Shown here: positions 1-7,802 of the stretch, one piece after another
Position numbering within the stretch: the first letter of the stretch is position 1
How the letters are laid out: every line of letters begins with the position of its first letter
NCBI GenBank assembly: GCA_040380855.1
Contig: JBEIIG010000001.1
Span: 62,001 to 126,000 of the forward strand
Length of the DNA stretch: 64,000 bases
Direction of reading: 5' to 3'
Origin: VFMC01 sp040380855
GTDB taxonomy: Bacteria > Actinomycetota > Acidimicrobiia > Acidimicrobiales > Ilumatobacteraceae
Position numbers and translations under genes: made by a program
Notes under the pieces: generated by a model
Seen by the model: the letters and a program-made list of their open reading frames with translations, nothing else
Told to the model about the DNA's origin: nothing
Database searches by the model: none

Positions 1-584
1 CGGGCGGCGGTGACGGCGTACAGACAGTGCGCATCGGCGTAGGTGGGGCTGTCGGTGGTGACCTCCTCGAACAGCGCCGTCGCCTGGTCGAGGGCCAAGG
101 TAGCGGCCTCGGCGCCGACGCTGCCGGCGCTCAGAGCCAGTAGCCACGCCGTATAGGTGCGCGCCTCGGGATTGTCGGGTTCGAGGGCGATCACCTCCTG
201 GTACAGCGTGATCGACGCACCGGGATCGGTGCCGAGCAACGAGCGGGCCTGGGCGAGTTTGGCGCTCACCTCATCGACGGCAAGGCCGCCGGTCATCGTC
301 TGGCCGGTGATCCGCTGTCCCGAGTACTTCGCCACCAGCCACCCACTCAGCACCGCCACCGCCACGACGCCCACCGTCCACACGGCGACACGTCCCCACC
401 GAACCGGCTTGCCGGCCGGCAGCGCGGCCGCGCCCTCCTCGATCTGGCGCAGCACAGCGGCGGCACGCGCCACATACCCGTTGCGCACAGCGGTGTAGTC
501 GGCATCGTCGACGTCGCCTGCGGCATGTTCGCGGTCGAGGTCGTCGATCGAACGCAGCAGGAACCGGCGCTCTTCCTCCAGCAC
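1..584 (-). CDS. ccmI: Cytochrome c maturation protein CcmI/CycH-like, partial
   Basis: The last gene of the ccm operon; its 3' part lies beyond the left edge. The frame stays open from 584 to 1. It encodes an acidic helical start (LEEERRFLLRSIDDLDREH), one membrane segment of about 20 residues near residue 70, then helical TPR-like sequence (QARSLLGTDPGASITLYQEV). CcmI presents apocytochrome c to the CcmF/H lyase. Position directly behind ccmH supports the call. The start is odd. The only usable start in frame is GTG at 584, with no clear ribosome binding site. An ATG overlapping the ccmH stop (604-606) has a good GAGGA site but opens a different frame, and a run of five G at 597-601 (plus strand) would join the two frames if it were four. 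ATG-604/606 would then read MNPDELAVLEEERR. The ccmI call is fairly sure; the start is not. Confidence 0.75.
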   Translation of the reverse strand, partial: MLEEERRFLLRSIDDLDREHAAGDVDDADYTAVRNGYVARAAAVLRQIEEGAAALPAGKPVRWGRVAVWTVGVVAVAVLSGWLVAKYSGQRITGQTMTGGLAVDEVSAKLAQARSLLGTDPGASITLYQEVIALEPDNPEARTYTAWLLALSAGSVGAEAATLALDQATALFEEVTTDSPTYADAHCLYAVTAA

Positions 585-602
585 CGCCAGTTCGTCGGGG
601 GT

Positions 603-1094
603 TCATCGGCGGTCCTCGGCGTCGAGCGCTGCATCGACCAGGGCCCTGTCGTCGGCGGTGGGTACGGTGTCGACCGCACGACGCCAACGACTGAACGCCA
701 CCGCCAGGCCTGCAGCCGCGCACACGAACACCGCCACAGGCAGTGCCCACACCAGGGCATCGAGCCCCGACGCCCGCGGTACCAGCAGCACCTGGGCGCC
801 GTAGCGCTGTTCGATGAAGGCGATGATGTCGTCGTTGCTCCGCTCGCCCGCCGCCACCTGCGCCTTGATCTCGGTGCGGATCGAGGCCGACGCATTGTTG
901 CGCGACTCGAACACGCTCTCGCCGTCGCAGATGGGGCAGGCGAGACGCTTGGAGATCTCCTCGACACGCTCTTCGGGGGTGCGCGGTCCGCTGTCGTGGG
1001 TGACGCCCACGACCAGCAGCAGCCCGGTGACCACCCCAAGCAACGCCCAGGCGAACCATTGCTGCTTGAACCGCTTCCAGCCGATCGATGCCAT
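603..1094 (-). CDS. ccmH: Cytochrome c maturation protein CcmH
   Basis: A 163-residue membrane-anchored thiol-disulfide protein that handles the CxxC heme-binding site of apocytochrome c during System I assembly. Visible features are an N-terminal membrane segment (residues 14-31), the CcmH redox motif LACPICDG with Cys53 and Cys56, the following ES...N.SAS and IIAFIEQRYG segments typical of the family, and a second C-terminal membrane segment (around LPVAVFVCAAAGLAVA). Length matches stand-alone CcmH rather than the CcmH-CcmI fusion of E. coli. The ATG at 1094 overlaps the ccmG stop by one base (TGATG), and ccmI follows. Confidence 0.93.
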   Translation of the reverse strand: MASIGWKRFKQQWFAWALLGVVTGLLLVVGVTHDSGPRTPEERVEEISKRLACPICDGESVFESRNNASASIRTEIKAQVAAGERSNDDIIAFIEQRYGAQVLLVPRASGLDALVWALPVAVFVCAAAGLAVAFSRWRRAVDTVPTADDRALVDAALDAEDRR

Positions 1095-1648
1095 CAGAGC
1101 CCCTGTTCGCGCAGTTGCTGGAGGTAACTCGACAGGAACGTGGCGGTGACCTCGCCGGCGATGCGCTGGCGGACGATGCCGTTCGGGTCGACGATCCAGG
1201 TCTCGGGCACCTGGGCCACCCCGAAGTCGACGGAGATGGCACCGGTGGGGTCTTTCACGACCGGCCAGCCCCCTCCGTTGCTGTCGAAGAACGCCTGCAC
1301 GTCGGCGTCGCTGCCACGGTTGATCACCGTGTACAACTCGGCTCCGTCGGCGAGGGTCTGCTGTTCGGCGTGGAAGGTGACCAGCTCGGGGTGTTCGTGC
1401 ACGCACGGCCGACACGACGGGTCGAAGAAGTTGAGCACCACCCAACTGCCCTTGCGGCGGCTGAGATCGAACGGCTCGCCGTCGAGCGTGGTGCCGGTGG
1501 CTGCCGGGGCCGGCTTGCCGATGAGGAACGACGACACGTTGTCGTTCCGGCTCGTGTCGCTCTGCGCCAGGACGACGAACAACACGCCGAGCACTGCGGC
1601 GACACCGAGCACGACGAACGGGGCGATCCGACGGCGCCGCTCAGACAC
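1094..1648 (-). CDS. ccmG: Thiol-disulfide oxidoreductase CcmG/DsbE/TlpA-like
   Basis: A 184-residue thioredoxin-fold protein tethered to the membrane by an N-terminal segment (residues 9-28). The active site is SCRPC (Cys79, Cys82), preceded by VLNFFDPS where thioredoxins have VNFWA. In System I it reduces the apocytochrome CxxC so that heme can be ligated. The segment VPETWIVDPNGIVRQRIAGEV carries the cis-proline region before the last beta strands. Its start lies 8 bases inside the end of ccmF and its stop overlaps the ccmH start, so expression is probably coupled. CxxC reading and operon position make the role secure; ResA-like naming is the only alternative. Confidence 0.92.
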   Translation of the reverse strand: MSERRRRIAPFVVLGVAAVLGVLFVVLAQSDTSRNDNVSSFLIGKPAPAATGTTLDGEPFDLSRRKGSWVVLNFFDPSCRPCVHEHPELVTFHAEQQTLADGAELYTVINRGSDADVQAFFDSNGGGWPVVKDPTGAISVDFGVAQVPETWIVDPNGIVRQRIAGEVTATFLSSYLQQLREQGL

Positions 1649-3650
1649 GGGCGTCCTCGGCGGAGTCGTCGGCAGGGTGCCCGTCGGGGCCGGCAGTCGG
1701 CTCGGGCAGGAGCTCGGACACCGGCGCCGTGGGTTTGCGGCGGTTCCCGGGGAACGCAGCGAGCACCGTGCCGACCGCCATCAGCAGGCCACCGATCCAC
1801 ATCCACACGATCATCGGCTTGATGAACACCTTCACCTGCGCCTCGCTGGCACCCACCTGGGCCGACTGTTCGAGGGTGAGGTAGATGTCCTTGGTGAACC
1901 CTGTCTTCACACTGGGCGTGCCGATGTCGGTGCCCATGTTGGTGTAGCGGGTGATGGCCGGCGCATAGGCCTGACCGCCGTCGATGCTCACCTGTGCCTT
2001 CACGCCCTGCGAGCGCGAGGTGGTGAAGGCGGTGATCTCGCGGAGTTCGAACGTGTGCCCGGCGAACGCCACCGGCTCGCCCTGGCGGAGCGTGAACTCG
2101 CCCACCCGCGTGTAGCCGTTCGATGCAGCGAGTGCCACGGCGATGAGGATGACACCGAGGTGCACGATCATGCCGCCGTTGGCGCGGCCCACCAGACCGC
2201 GCCATCCCTGGCGGCGGGTGGCCAGCACCAACTGGCGCAAGGCCGCGCCTGCTGCGAACCCACCCAGCCCGAAGGCCACCAGCGACGCCCACTGATCGGC
2301 GCCCAGCACCACCGCCAACGCCAAGGTGCCGACACCACACCAGGCAGGAACGAACAACCGGTCGCGGAGCAGCTCGCCGCTGGCCTTGCGCCACGGCAGC
2401 ACCGGTGCCACGCCCATCAAGAACAGCAGCACCAACCCGATCGGCATGCTCATCCGGTCGAAGAACGGCTGACCGACGGCGATCTGCCGGTCTTGCAGGG
2501 CTTCGACGATGAGCGGGAACACCGTGCCCAACAGCACGATGAACGCGAACACCGTGAACAGCACGTTGTTGGCGAGGAACGAACCCTCGCGCGACACGGG
2601 CGAGTCGATGGCCCCCGGCGACCGCAGCCGGTCGCCACGCCACGCAATGAGCGCCAGCGAGACGACCGTGATGATGCCGAAGAATGCCAACAGCCACGGC
2701 CCCACCTTGCCGTCGGCGAACGCGTGCACGCTGTTGATCACCCCGCTGCGGGTGAGGAAGGTGCCCAGGATGGTGAGCGCGAACGTGGCCACCAGCAAGC
2801 TGAGGTTCCACACCCGCAACATGCCGCGGCGCTCTTGCACGAGCACCGAGTGGATGTAGGCCGTGCCGGTGAGCCACGGCAGGAAGCTGGCGTTCTCGAC
2901 CGGGTCCCACGCCCACACACCGCTCCAGCCGAGCACCTCGTAGCTCCACCACCCGCCGAGCAGGATGCCGAGGCTGAGGAACCCCCACGAGAACAAGGCC
3001 CACCGACGGGTCTCGACCAGCCAGCCCTCACCCACCCGACCGGTGACGAGCGCGGCGATCGCGAACGCGAACGGCACCGTGAAGCCCACGTAACCGAGGT
3101 AGAGCAGCGGCGGGTGGAACAGCACGAGGATGTGGTTCTGCAGCAGCGGGTTGGGGCCGGGTCCGTCGGTGACGCCCACCTCGCCCGGCGCAAAGGCATC
3201 GGTCGGCCCGAACGCGAGCAGGAAGAAGAACGCCGTGACGATGAACAGCACCACCAGCGCCCATGCAACGAGGGGGTCGTCGAGGCGGCGGCGGTAGCGG
3301 AACATGATGACCGCCAAGTAGCCGGCGAGTACGCCCAGCCACAGCAGGATGCTTCCCTCGAGCGCGCTCCACAGCGCTGTCACGTTGAACAGCAGCGGTG
3401 TGCTGCGCGACCCGACCTGCTGCACGTATGCGAGCGAGAAGTCGTAGGTGAGCAGTGCCCGCAGCATCACCACGATGGCCGCAATGGCCGCAAAGAGTGC
3501 CAACCACGCGTAGTTGGGGGCGGTGCGCAGCACCCGAGGGTCGCGCCGCACCGTGCCGGTGATGGTGACGATTGCCCCGAAGACCGAGGCGACCAACCCG
3601 ATGATGAGCACCGAGTGGCCGAGCAGTGCGTTCAGGCTTTGGCCGAGCAC
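1641..3650 (-). CDS. ccmF: Cytochrome c heme lyase subunit CcmF
   Basis: A 669-residue polytopic membrane protein, the normal length for CcmF, with about 13-15 hydrophobic segments. The tryptophan-rich WWD domain is clear (GGWWSYEVLGWSGVWAWDPVE followed by NASFLPWL). CcmF takes heme from holo-CcmE and ligates it to apocytochrome c together with CcmH/I. A GTG start at 3650 (VLGQSLNALLGHSVLI) is chosen because the long in-frame upstream extension is antisense-type Arg/Gly-rich sequence lying over ccmE and ccmD. The start overlaps the 3' end of ccmE by 19 bases, and the 3' end overlaps ccmG by 8. Confidence 0.93.
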   Translation of the reverse strand: MLGQSLNALLGHSVLIIGLVASVFGAIVTITGTVRRDPRVLRTAPNYAWLALFAAIAAIVVMLRALLTYDFSLAYVQQVGSRSTPLLFNVTALWSALEGSILLWLGVLAGYLAVIMFRYRRRLDDPLVAWALVVLFIVTAFFFLLAFGPTDAFAPGEVGVTDGPGPNPLLQNHILVLFHPPLLYLGYVGFTVPFAFAIAALVTGRVGEGWLVETRRWALFSWGFLSLGILLGGWWSYEVLGWSGVWAWDPVENASFLPWLTGTAYIHSVLVQERRGMLRVWNLSLLVATFALTILGTFLTRSGVINSVHAFADGKVGPWLLAFFGIITVVSLALIAWRGDRLRSPGAIDSPVSREGSFLANNVLFTVFAFIVLLGTVFPLIVEALQDRQIAVGQPFFDRMSMPIGLVLLFLMGVAPVLPWRKASGELLRDRLFVPAWCGVGTLALAVVLGADQWASLVAFGLGGFAAGAALRQLVLATRRQGWRGLVGRANGGMIVHLGVILIAVALAASNGYTRVGEFTLRQGEPVAFAGHTFELREITAFTTSRSQGVKAQVSIDGGQAYAPAITRYTNMGTDIGTPSVKTGFTKDIYLTLEQSAQVGASEAQVKVFIKPMIVWMWIGGLLMAVGTVLAAFPGNRRKPTAPVSELLPEPTAGPDGHPADDSAEDARV

Positions 3651-4105
3651 GCGCTCTCCGCCTCGTCGAGCCGGTCCTTGTTGGCAGCCGTGTACTCGTT
3701 CGAGTGCTTCACCTCGACCCGGTCGCCGTCGAACACGCCGTCGGAGAGACGACCGTGCACCACCACCGGGATGCACTCCTGGAAGATGCCGCCCGGCTCG
3801 CCTTCGTAGCGCACCGGCAACTCGACCCCGTTGAACGACACGAGGAAGGTGGTGACGCCGTTGGCCGACCCGACCGAGCCCTCCTCGACATTGCCCTGCA
3901 CCCGCAGGCGGCGGCCCGCATCGCAACCGTCTTTCACGCCGAGCTCGTCGACGTTGCAGTAGTAGTCGATCGAGGAGGTGAGGAACTTGGTGAGCACCAC
4001 GCCACCACCGATGAGCACCAGCACCAGCACGGCGAACGCGGGCCAGCGCTTGCCGCGGCGCACCCTCGGGGCCGACGGAACCGCTTCGCGAGGGCTCAGG
4101 TCCAC
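3632..4105 (-). CDS. ccmE: Heme chaperone CcmE
   Basis: A 157-residue protein with a membrane anchor at residues 22-40 and a beta-barrel domain outside the membrane. It carries heme covalently from CcmABCD to CcmF. The heme-attachment region reads VEVKHSNEYTA, with His134 and Tyr138 matching the classical KHDENY site, so this is the His-type CcmE rather than the Cys variant. Segments RVQGNVEEGSV and VPVVVHGRL-like strands fit the OB fold. GTG at 4105 is preferred because it begins just before the basic stretch and the anchor, and it overlaps the ccmD stop by 10 bases. Confidence 0.9.
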   Translation of the reverse strand: MDLSPREAVPSAPRVRRGKRWPAFAVLVLVLIGGGVVLTKFLTSSIDYYCNVDELGVKDGCDAGRRLRVQGNVEEGSVGSANGVTTFLVSFNGVELPVRYEGEPGGIFQECIPVVVHGRLSDGVFDGDRVEVKHSNEYTAANKDRLDEAESACSAKA

Positions 4106-4230
4106 GGCTTGTCCTCGTCGGGGACCTGCTCGGACAACTCGCGGCCACGCCCCACGACCCGCCAGCCGAGCAGCAGCACGGCGCCGAAACTGACGAGGTA
4201 GCAGGTGAGGATGAATCCGATGTCGTCCAT
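4096..4230 (-). CDS. ccmD: Small CcmD-like heme exporter subunit
   Basis: A 44-residue protein (MDDIGFILTCYLVSFGAVLL then a basic tail) with a single membrane helix at about residues 4-22. Known CcmD proteins are short single-helix subunits needed to release holo-CcmE from CcmABC. Here the identity rests on size, topology and position between ccmC and ccmE, since CcmD sequences are poorly conserved. The ATG at 4230 overlaps the ccmC stop (TGATG) and the 3' end overlaps the ccmE start. Confidence 0.75.
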   Translation of the reverse strand: MDDIGFILTCYLVSFGAVLLLGWRVVGRGRELSEQVPDEDKPWT

Positions 4231-5039
4231 CAGCGCTGCACCTCCTGGGCCTCGCGGCGGCGTTCGGCGAGCGCATCGTCGAGGCCCCGGTCGTCGACGA
4301 GATCGGCCAGCATGAGCACCCGCTGGCGGTGCAGCACGAACCACACGTACATCATCGTGAACGCGACCACACCCAGCAGCAGGGTGAACAACATCAACCC
4401 GTCGAGGGTGACGTCGCCGCGGCCGGCGACGCTGGCGTCTTGGTGGACGGAACGCCACAGCCTCACACTGAAGTGCACGAGTGGGATCTCGAGCACGGCG
4501 AGCAGCGCCACCACCGCCGACCGGCGAGCCCGCTGTTCGTGGGTACCGCCCAACCCACGAACCGCCAGGTAGCCGACGTAGGTGATGAACAAGAACGCCG
4601 TCGTGGTGACCCGGGCGTCCCATACCCAGAACGTGCCCCAGCTGATGCGGCCCCACAACGCGCCGGTGAACAAGGTGACGGCCATGAACAACACGCCGAT
4701 CTCGGCACTGGCCCCGGCGATACGGTCCCAGGTGAGTGAGCGGGTGCGCCTCCACAGGTAGGCGGCCGACGACACGGCGGTGACGACGAAGGCCATGTAG
4801 GCCACCCACACCGTGCCGACGTGCACGTAGAGGATGCGCACGCTCTCGCCCTGTTGCACATCGGCGGGCGAGAGCACCAGGCCGAACAGGCCGAGCGCTG
4901 CGAACGCCACGATGGTGGCGATGCCGAGGCCGCGGGTGAACCGGGTGCCGGTGCCTCGTGAGCGGGTGGCACGCGGGCCCGGCGCGGCCGAGGCGGTGCT
5001 GTTCGGTGCGGTCGTGTTCACAGGGGGTTCTCGCCTCAT
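4230..5039 (-). CDS. ccmC: Heme exporter protein CcmC
   Basis: About 269 residues with six hydrophobic segments and the WWD-type heme-handling motif (WGRISWGTFWVWDARVTTT). Conserved His positions flank it (YVHVGT and PLVHFSV). CcmC presents heme to CcmE. Two starts are possible. ATG at 5039 overlaps the ccmB stop (ATGA) but has GAGGA directly against it; GTG at 5021 (VNTTAPNST) has a GAGG about 12 bases upstream. The N-terminal 30 residues are polar and uninformative, so the choice does not affect function. The 3' end overlaps ccmD by one base. Confidence 0.92.
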   Translation of the reverse strand: MRREPPVNTTAPNSTASAAPGPRATRSRGTGTRFTRGLGIATIVAFAALGLFGLVLSPADVQQGESVRILYVHVGTVWVAYMAFVVTAVSSAAYLWRRTRSLTWDRIAGASAEIGVLFMAVTLFTGALWGRISWGTFWVWDARVTTTAFLFITYVGYLAVRGLGGTHEQRARRSAVVALLAVLEIPLVHFSVRLWRSVHQDASVAGRGDVTLDGLMLFTLLLGVVAFTMMYVWFVLHRQRVLMLADLVDDRGLDDALAERRREAQEVQR

Positions 5040-5719
5040 TCCTCGATGAGCGAACCGAATGCGAGCGCTCCACCGACGCCGAACAGGGCGGCGAACACTG
5101 CGAGCAGAGCGACCCAGGGCCACCCATCGGCAGTTGCCACACCACTGGCATCGAGCGCTGCTTCGGTCGCTCGAGTTGCACCAATCAGAACCGGCGCCAC
5201 CACCGGGAACAACAGCAGCGGGAGCAGCGTCTCGCGACCTTTGACCCCGGCAGCGAGGCCACCGTAGAGCGTACCGACGAAGGCCAACCCAGCGGTCGCG
5301 GGAATCATCGTCGTGACCAACAACACGATCCCGGCACCGCTCGACTCGACCCCGTAGAGCACGAAGGCCAGCCCGGCCAGCAGCGTTTCGAGCACCACGA
5401 GCTGGGCGGCCAGGGCCAGCGACTTGCCGAGGAAGATGCCCACCGGGTCGACCCCGGCCACCCGCAGCGCATCGAGTGCCCCGTCGGCCGTCTCGACCGC
5501 GAACGACCGCTGCACCATCACGAGCAGGCCGAACACCGTGGCCAGCCAGATCAACCCGGGCGCCACGCGGGTGAGCACGGCGTCGCTGTCGAGGACGAAG
5601 GCGAACAGCACCATCACCAGCCCGGCAAAGGGCAGCACCTGGTTCACCACCACCCGGCTGCGGCCCTCGACCCGCAGGTCTTTCGCGGCGATGAGCCGCG
5701 CAGTGCGCCACATGGTCAC
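5036..5719 (-). CDS. ccmB: Heme exporter permease CcmB
   Basis: A 227-residue membrane protein of normal CcmB length, with six hydrophobic segments. The N-terminus (ARLIAAKDLRVEGRSRVVVNQVLPFAGLVMVL) and the segment SFAVETADGALDALRVAGVDPVGIFLGK (15 residues apart in two blocks) are family hallmarks. With CcmA it forms the ATPase-driven part of the complex that releases heme-loaded CcmE. It overlaps ccmA by 4 bases and ccmC by 4 bases (ATGA junctions), implying translational coupling. Confidence 0.92.
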   Translation of the reverse strand: MTMWRTARLIAAKDLRVEGRSRVVVNQVLPFAGLVMVLFAFVLDSDAVLTRVAPGLIWLATVFGLLVMVQRSFAVETADGALDALRVAGVDPVGIFLGKSLALAAQLVVLETLLAGLAFVLYGVESSGAGIVLLVTTMIPATAGLAFVGTLYGGLAAGVKGRETLLPLLLFPVVAPVLIGATRATEAALDASGVATADGWPWVALLAVFAALFGVGGALAFGSLIEE

Positions 5720-6456
5720 GATCCACCCGCCCCGCCATCATCGGGCGGCACAGGGCCCGGCAGCACCTGGCCCGCCACCACGTCGACCACCCGTGTGGCC
5801 AGCGACCCGGCCCGTTCGAGTTCGTGGCTGGCCACGATCACCGTGGCGCCCATGGCCACCGCGGCGCGGAGGGTGTCGTCGAGGTCGTCGCGACCGGCGG
5901 CGTCGAGGCCGGCGTGCGGTTCGTCGAGCAGCCACAACTGCGCCCGCCGAGCCACCAGGCACGCCAGTGCCGTGCGCCGTTTCTGGCCTGCCGACAGCCG
6001 CTGCACCGGCACCTCGGCCAGGCGACCGGCCAGACCGAGCCGCTCGAGCGAGGCGGCGACCTCGGCATCGCTCGCCCCCACGGTGGCACCCCAGAAGCGC
6101 ACGTTGTCGCGCACCGTCAGATCGCCGTAGAGGCCGTTGGCGTGACCGAGCAGCCCCACACGGCGACGAACCGACTCGCGTTCGGTGCGCAGATCGCAGC
6201 CCACCACACGCCCCTCACCGCGCGACAGCGGCACGAGACCGGCGCAGACCCGCAGCAAGGTGGTCTTCCCGGCCCCGTTCGGGCCGCGGAGCAGCACGAT
6301 CTCGCCCGGTTCGACGACGAGCGATGCACCGGCGAGTGCGGGGAACCGGCCGAGAACGGCGATCGCGTCGTTCAGTACGACGACGGGTTCGACACCGGAC
6401 GGACCCGTGGCGGACGGACCAGTGCCGCTCGAATCGGTGCCAGTCGGGGCGTCCAC
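5716..6456 (-). CDS. ccmA: Heme exporter ABC ATP-binding protein CcmA
   Basis: First gene of the ccm operon, a 246-residue ABC ATPase. Walker A is GPNGAGKT (residues 58-65), the signature is LSAGQKRR, and Walker B with D-loop is LWLLDEPHAGLD. The Q-rich LSAGQ form of the signature is typical of CcmA. It powers release of holo-CcmE. The GTG start at 6456 is preceded by a TAGCGT hexamer nine bases upstream (6466-6471), which fits a near-leaderless transcript. The first 25 residues are a Gly/Ser/Thr-rich extension without counterpart in short CcmA proteins. Confidence 0.92.
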   Translation of the reverse strand: MDAPTGTDSSGTGPSATGPSGVEPVVVLNDAIAVLGRFPALAGASLVVEPGEIVLLRGPNGAGKTTLLRVCAGLVPLSRGEGRVVGCDLRTERESVRRRVGLLGHANGLYGDLTVRDNVRFWGATVGASDAEVAASLERLGLAGRLAEVPVQRLSAGQKRRTALACLVARRAQLWLLDEPHAGLDAAGRDDLDDTLRAAVAMGATVIVASHELERAGSLATRVVDVVAGQVLPGPVPPDDGGAGGS

Positions 6457-6465
6457 GGTGACTGC

Positions 6466-6471
6466 ACGCTA
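6466..6471 (-). promoter_or_regulatory. Candidate -10 element of the ccm operon
   Basis: TAGCGT on the minus strand, nine bases before the ccmA GTG. It is one of a recurrent set of TAnnnT hexamers placed just ahead of start codons in this window. Confidence 0.45.
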
Positions 6472-6501
6472 CCCGCGACCCCATCGGGAGGACCCAACCG
6501 G

Positions 6502-6507
6502 TAGCGT
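6502..6507 (+). promoter_or_regulatory. Candidate -10 of leaderless sortase mRNA
   Basis: TAGCGT followed by exactly seven bases and then GTG at 6515. No ribosome binding site is present, so a leaderless transcript is likely and this spacing supports the chosen start. Confidence 0.5.
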
Positions 6508-6514
6508 CGCGTCC

Positions 6515-7780
6515 GTGGTGGACCAAGCAGCCGCAGGCCGACCGGCACCACGGCGGCTCAATCGGTTCGATCGGCCGCCCGAGCCCCACGACTGGCGGTG
6601 GCTCGTCGGCGGGATCGGCCGGGTGCTGATCTCGCTCGGTGTGCTCATGTTCGCCTTCGTGGCGTATCAGCTGTGGGGCACCGGTATCCAGACCGCCCGG
6701 GCCCAGGACCGGCTGGCCGAATCGTTCGACGAACTGCTCGCGTCGGCGTCGACCGTGCCGCCGACCACGCCGGTCACCGTGCCGGTCGCCCCTCCGTCGC
6801 TGCCCGAGGCGACCGGCGGCGACACCACGACGACGACAGCCGGGGTGGCGGTGACACCGACCACCGTCGCCACCACCGGCCCCATCGGTGCCCGACCGGC
6901 CGAGGGCGAGCCGCTCGCCCGGCTCGAGATCCCGGCGATCGGCATCGACAAGATCGTGGTCGAAGGCGTGCAGACCGACGATCTGCGCAAAGGCCCCGGC
7001 CACTTCCCCGAGACACCTCTGCCCGGCGAGTACGGCAATTCGGCCATCGCCGGGCACCGCACCACCTACGGCCAACCGTTCTACGACATCGACCTGATCG
7101 TGATCGGCGACGAGATCGCCGTCACCACCCGAGCCGGCCGATTCGTGTACGTCGTCGACGACATCAGCATCGTCGGCGCCGACGACTACGCGCTGGTGGT
7201 GCCCACTGTCGACCCCACCAAGGCCACCCTCACGCTGTCGTCGTGCCACCCAAAGTTCTCGGCGAAGCTGCGCTACATCGTGCGGGCCTCGATCGACATC
7301 TCCCGGTCCGACCCGGTGTCGATGCCGGCACCGCTGCCTCTGCCCGACCCGATCGAGCCCACCCAGGGCAGCCTGCCCAACGATGTTCCACCGACCTCCG
7401 AGCTCGCACCGTCGGCACCGATCGACTCGGTACCGCAACCCACGGCCGGCACCTCGACGGGAACCGCCACGAGCATCCCGGCCACCACGCCGCCGGCCCC
7501 GCCGATCAGCACCACACCCGAGGCGGTCACCGAACCCGCCGTCGCTTCGACCGACGAGAGCGAAGCCGTCTTCGGCAGCCAGTGGTTCAGCGACGACGAG
7601 GCCTTCGTGCCGGTGGCGCTGTGGGGGTTCCGGCTGATGCTCGTCGCCTTCATCGCCACGGCCATCAGCCGGTTCGCCCGGCGCAACTGGGTGGGGGCAC
7701 TCGTGGGCATCGCACCGTTCGCGATCTGCCTCTACTTCTTCTTCGAAGACCTCAGCCGTCTGCTGCCCGCGAACCTGTGA
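6515..7780 (+). CDS. Class E sortase, membrane anchored
   Basis: A 421-residue transpeptidase of the actinobacterial class E sortase family, which attaches exported proteins to the cell wall. An N-terminal membrane helix follows residue 30 (VLISLGVLMFAFVAYQLW). A Thr/Pro-rich linker (residues about 80-130) leads to the catalytic domain, which has His in NSAIAGHRTTYG, Cys in TLTLSSCHP and Arg in KLRYIV. A second Pro/Thr linker and C-terminal membrane segments follow (VALWGFRLMLVAFIATAI and a second helix), longer than in most class E enzymes. The GTG at 6515 was chosen over far-upstream in-frame sequence, which is antisense to ccmA. No sortase substrate is evident nearby. Confidence 0.88.
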   Translation: MVDQAAAGRPAPRRLNRFDRPPEPHDWRWLVGGIGRVLISLGVLMFAFVAYQLWGTGIQTARAQDRLAESFDELLASASTVPPTTPVTVPVAPPSLPEATGGDTTTTTAGVAVTPTTVATTGPIGARPAEGEPLARLEIPAIGIDKIVVEGVQTDDLRKGPGHFPETPLPGEYGNSAIAGHRTTYGQPFYDIDLIVIGDEIAVTTRAGRFVYVVDDISIVGADDYALVVPTVDPTKATLTLSSCHPKFSAKLRYIVRASIDISRSDPVSMPAPLPLPDPIEPTQGSLPNDVPPTSELAPSAPIDSVPQPTAGTSTGTATSIPATTPPAPPISTTPEAVTEPAVASTDESEAVFGSQWFSDDEAFVPVALWGFRLMLVAFIATAISRFARRNWVGALVGIAPFAICLYFFFEDLSRLLPANL

Positions 7781-7802
7781 ACAGCCGGGCGGGGGCCGAG
7801 CC

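Noticed and set aside
1140..3809. 889-codon open frame on the plus strand
   Set aside because: It lies antisense to ccmF, ccmG and part of ccmE, is extremely rich in Arg, His, Gln and Glu with no domain, and arises from the GC-rich codon pattern of the real genes.
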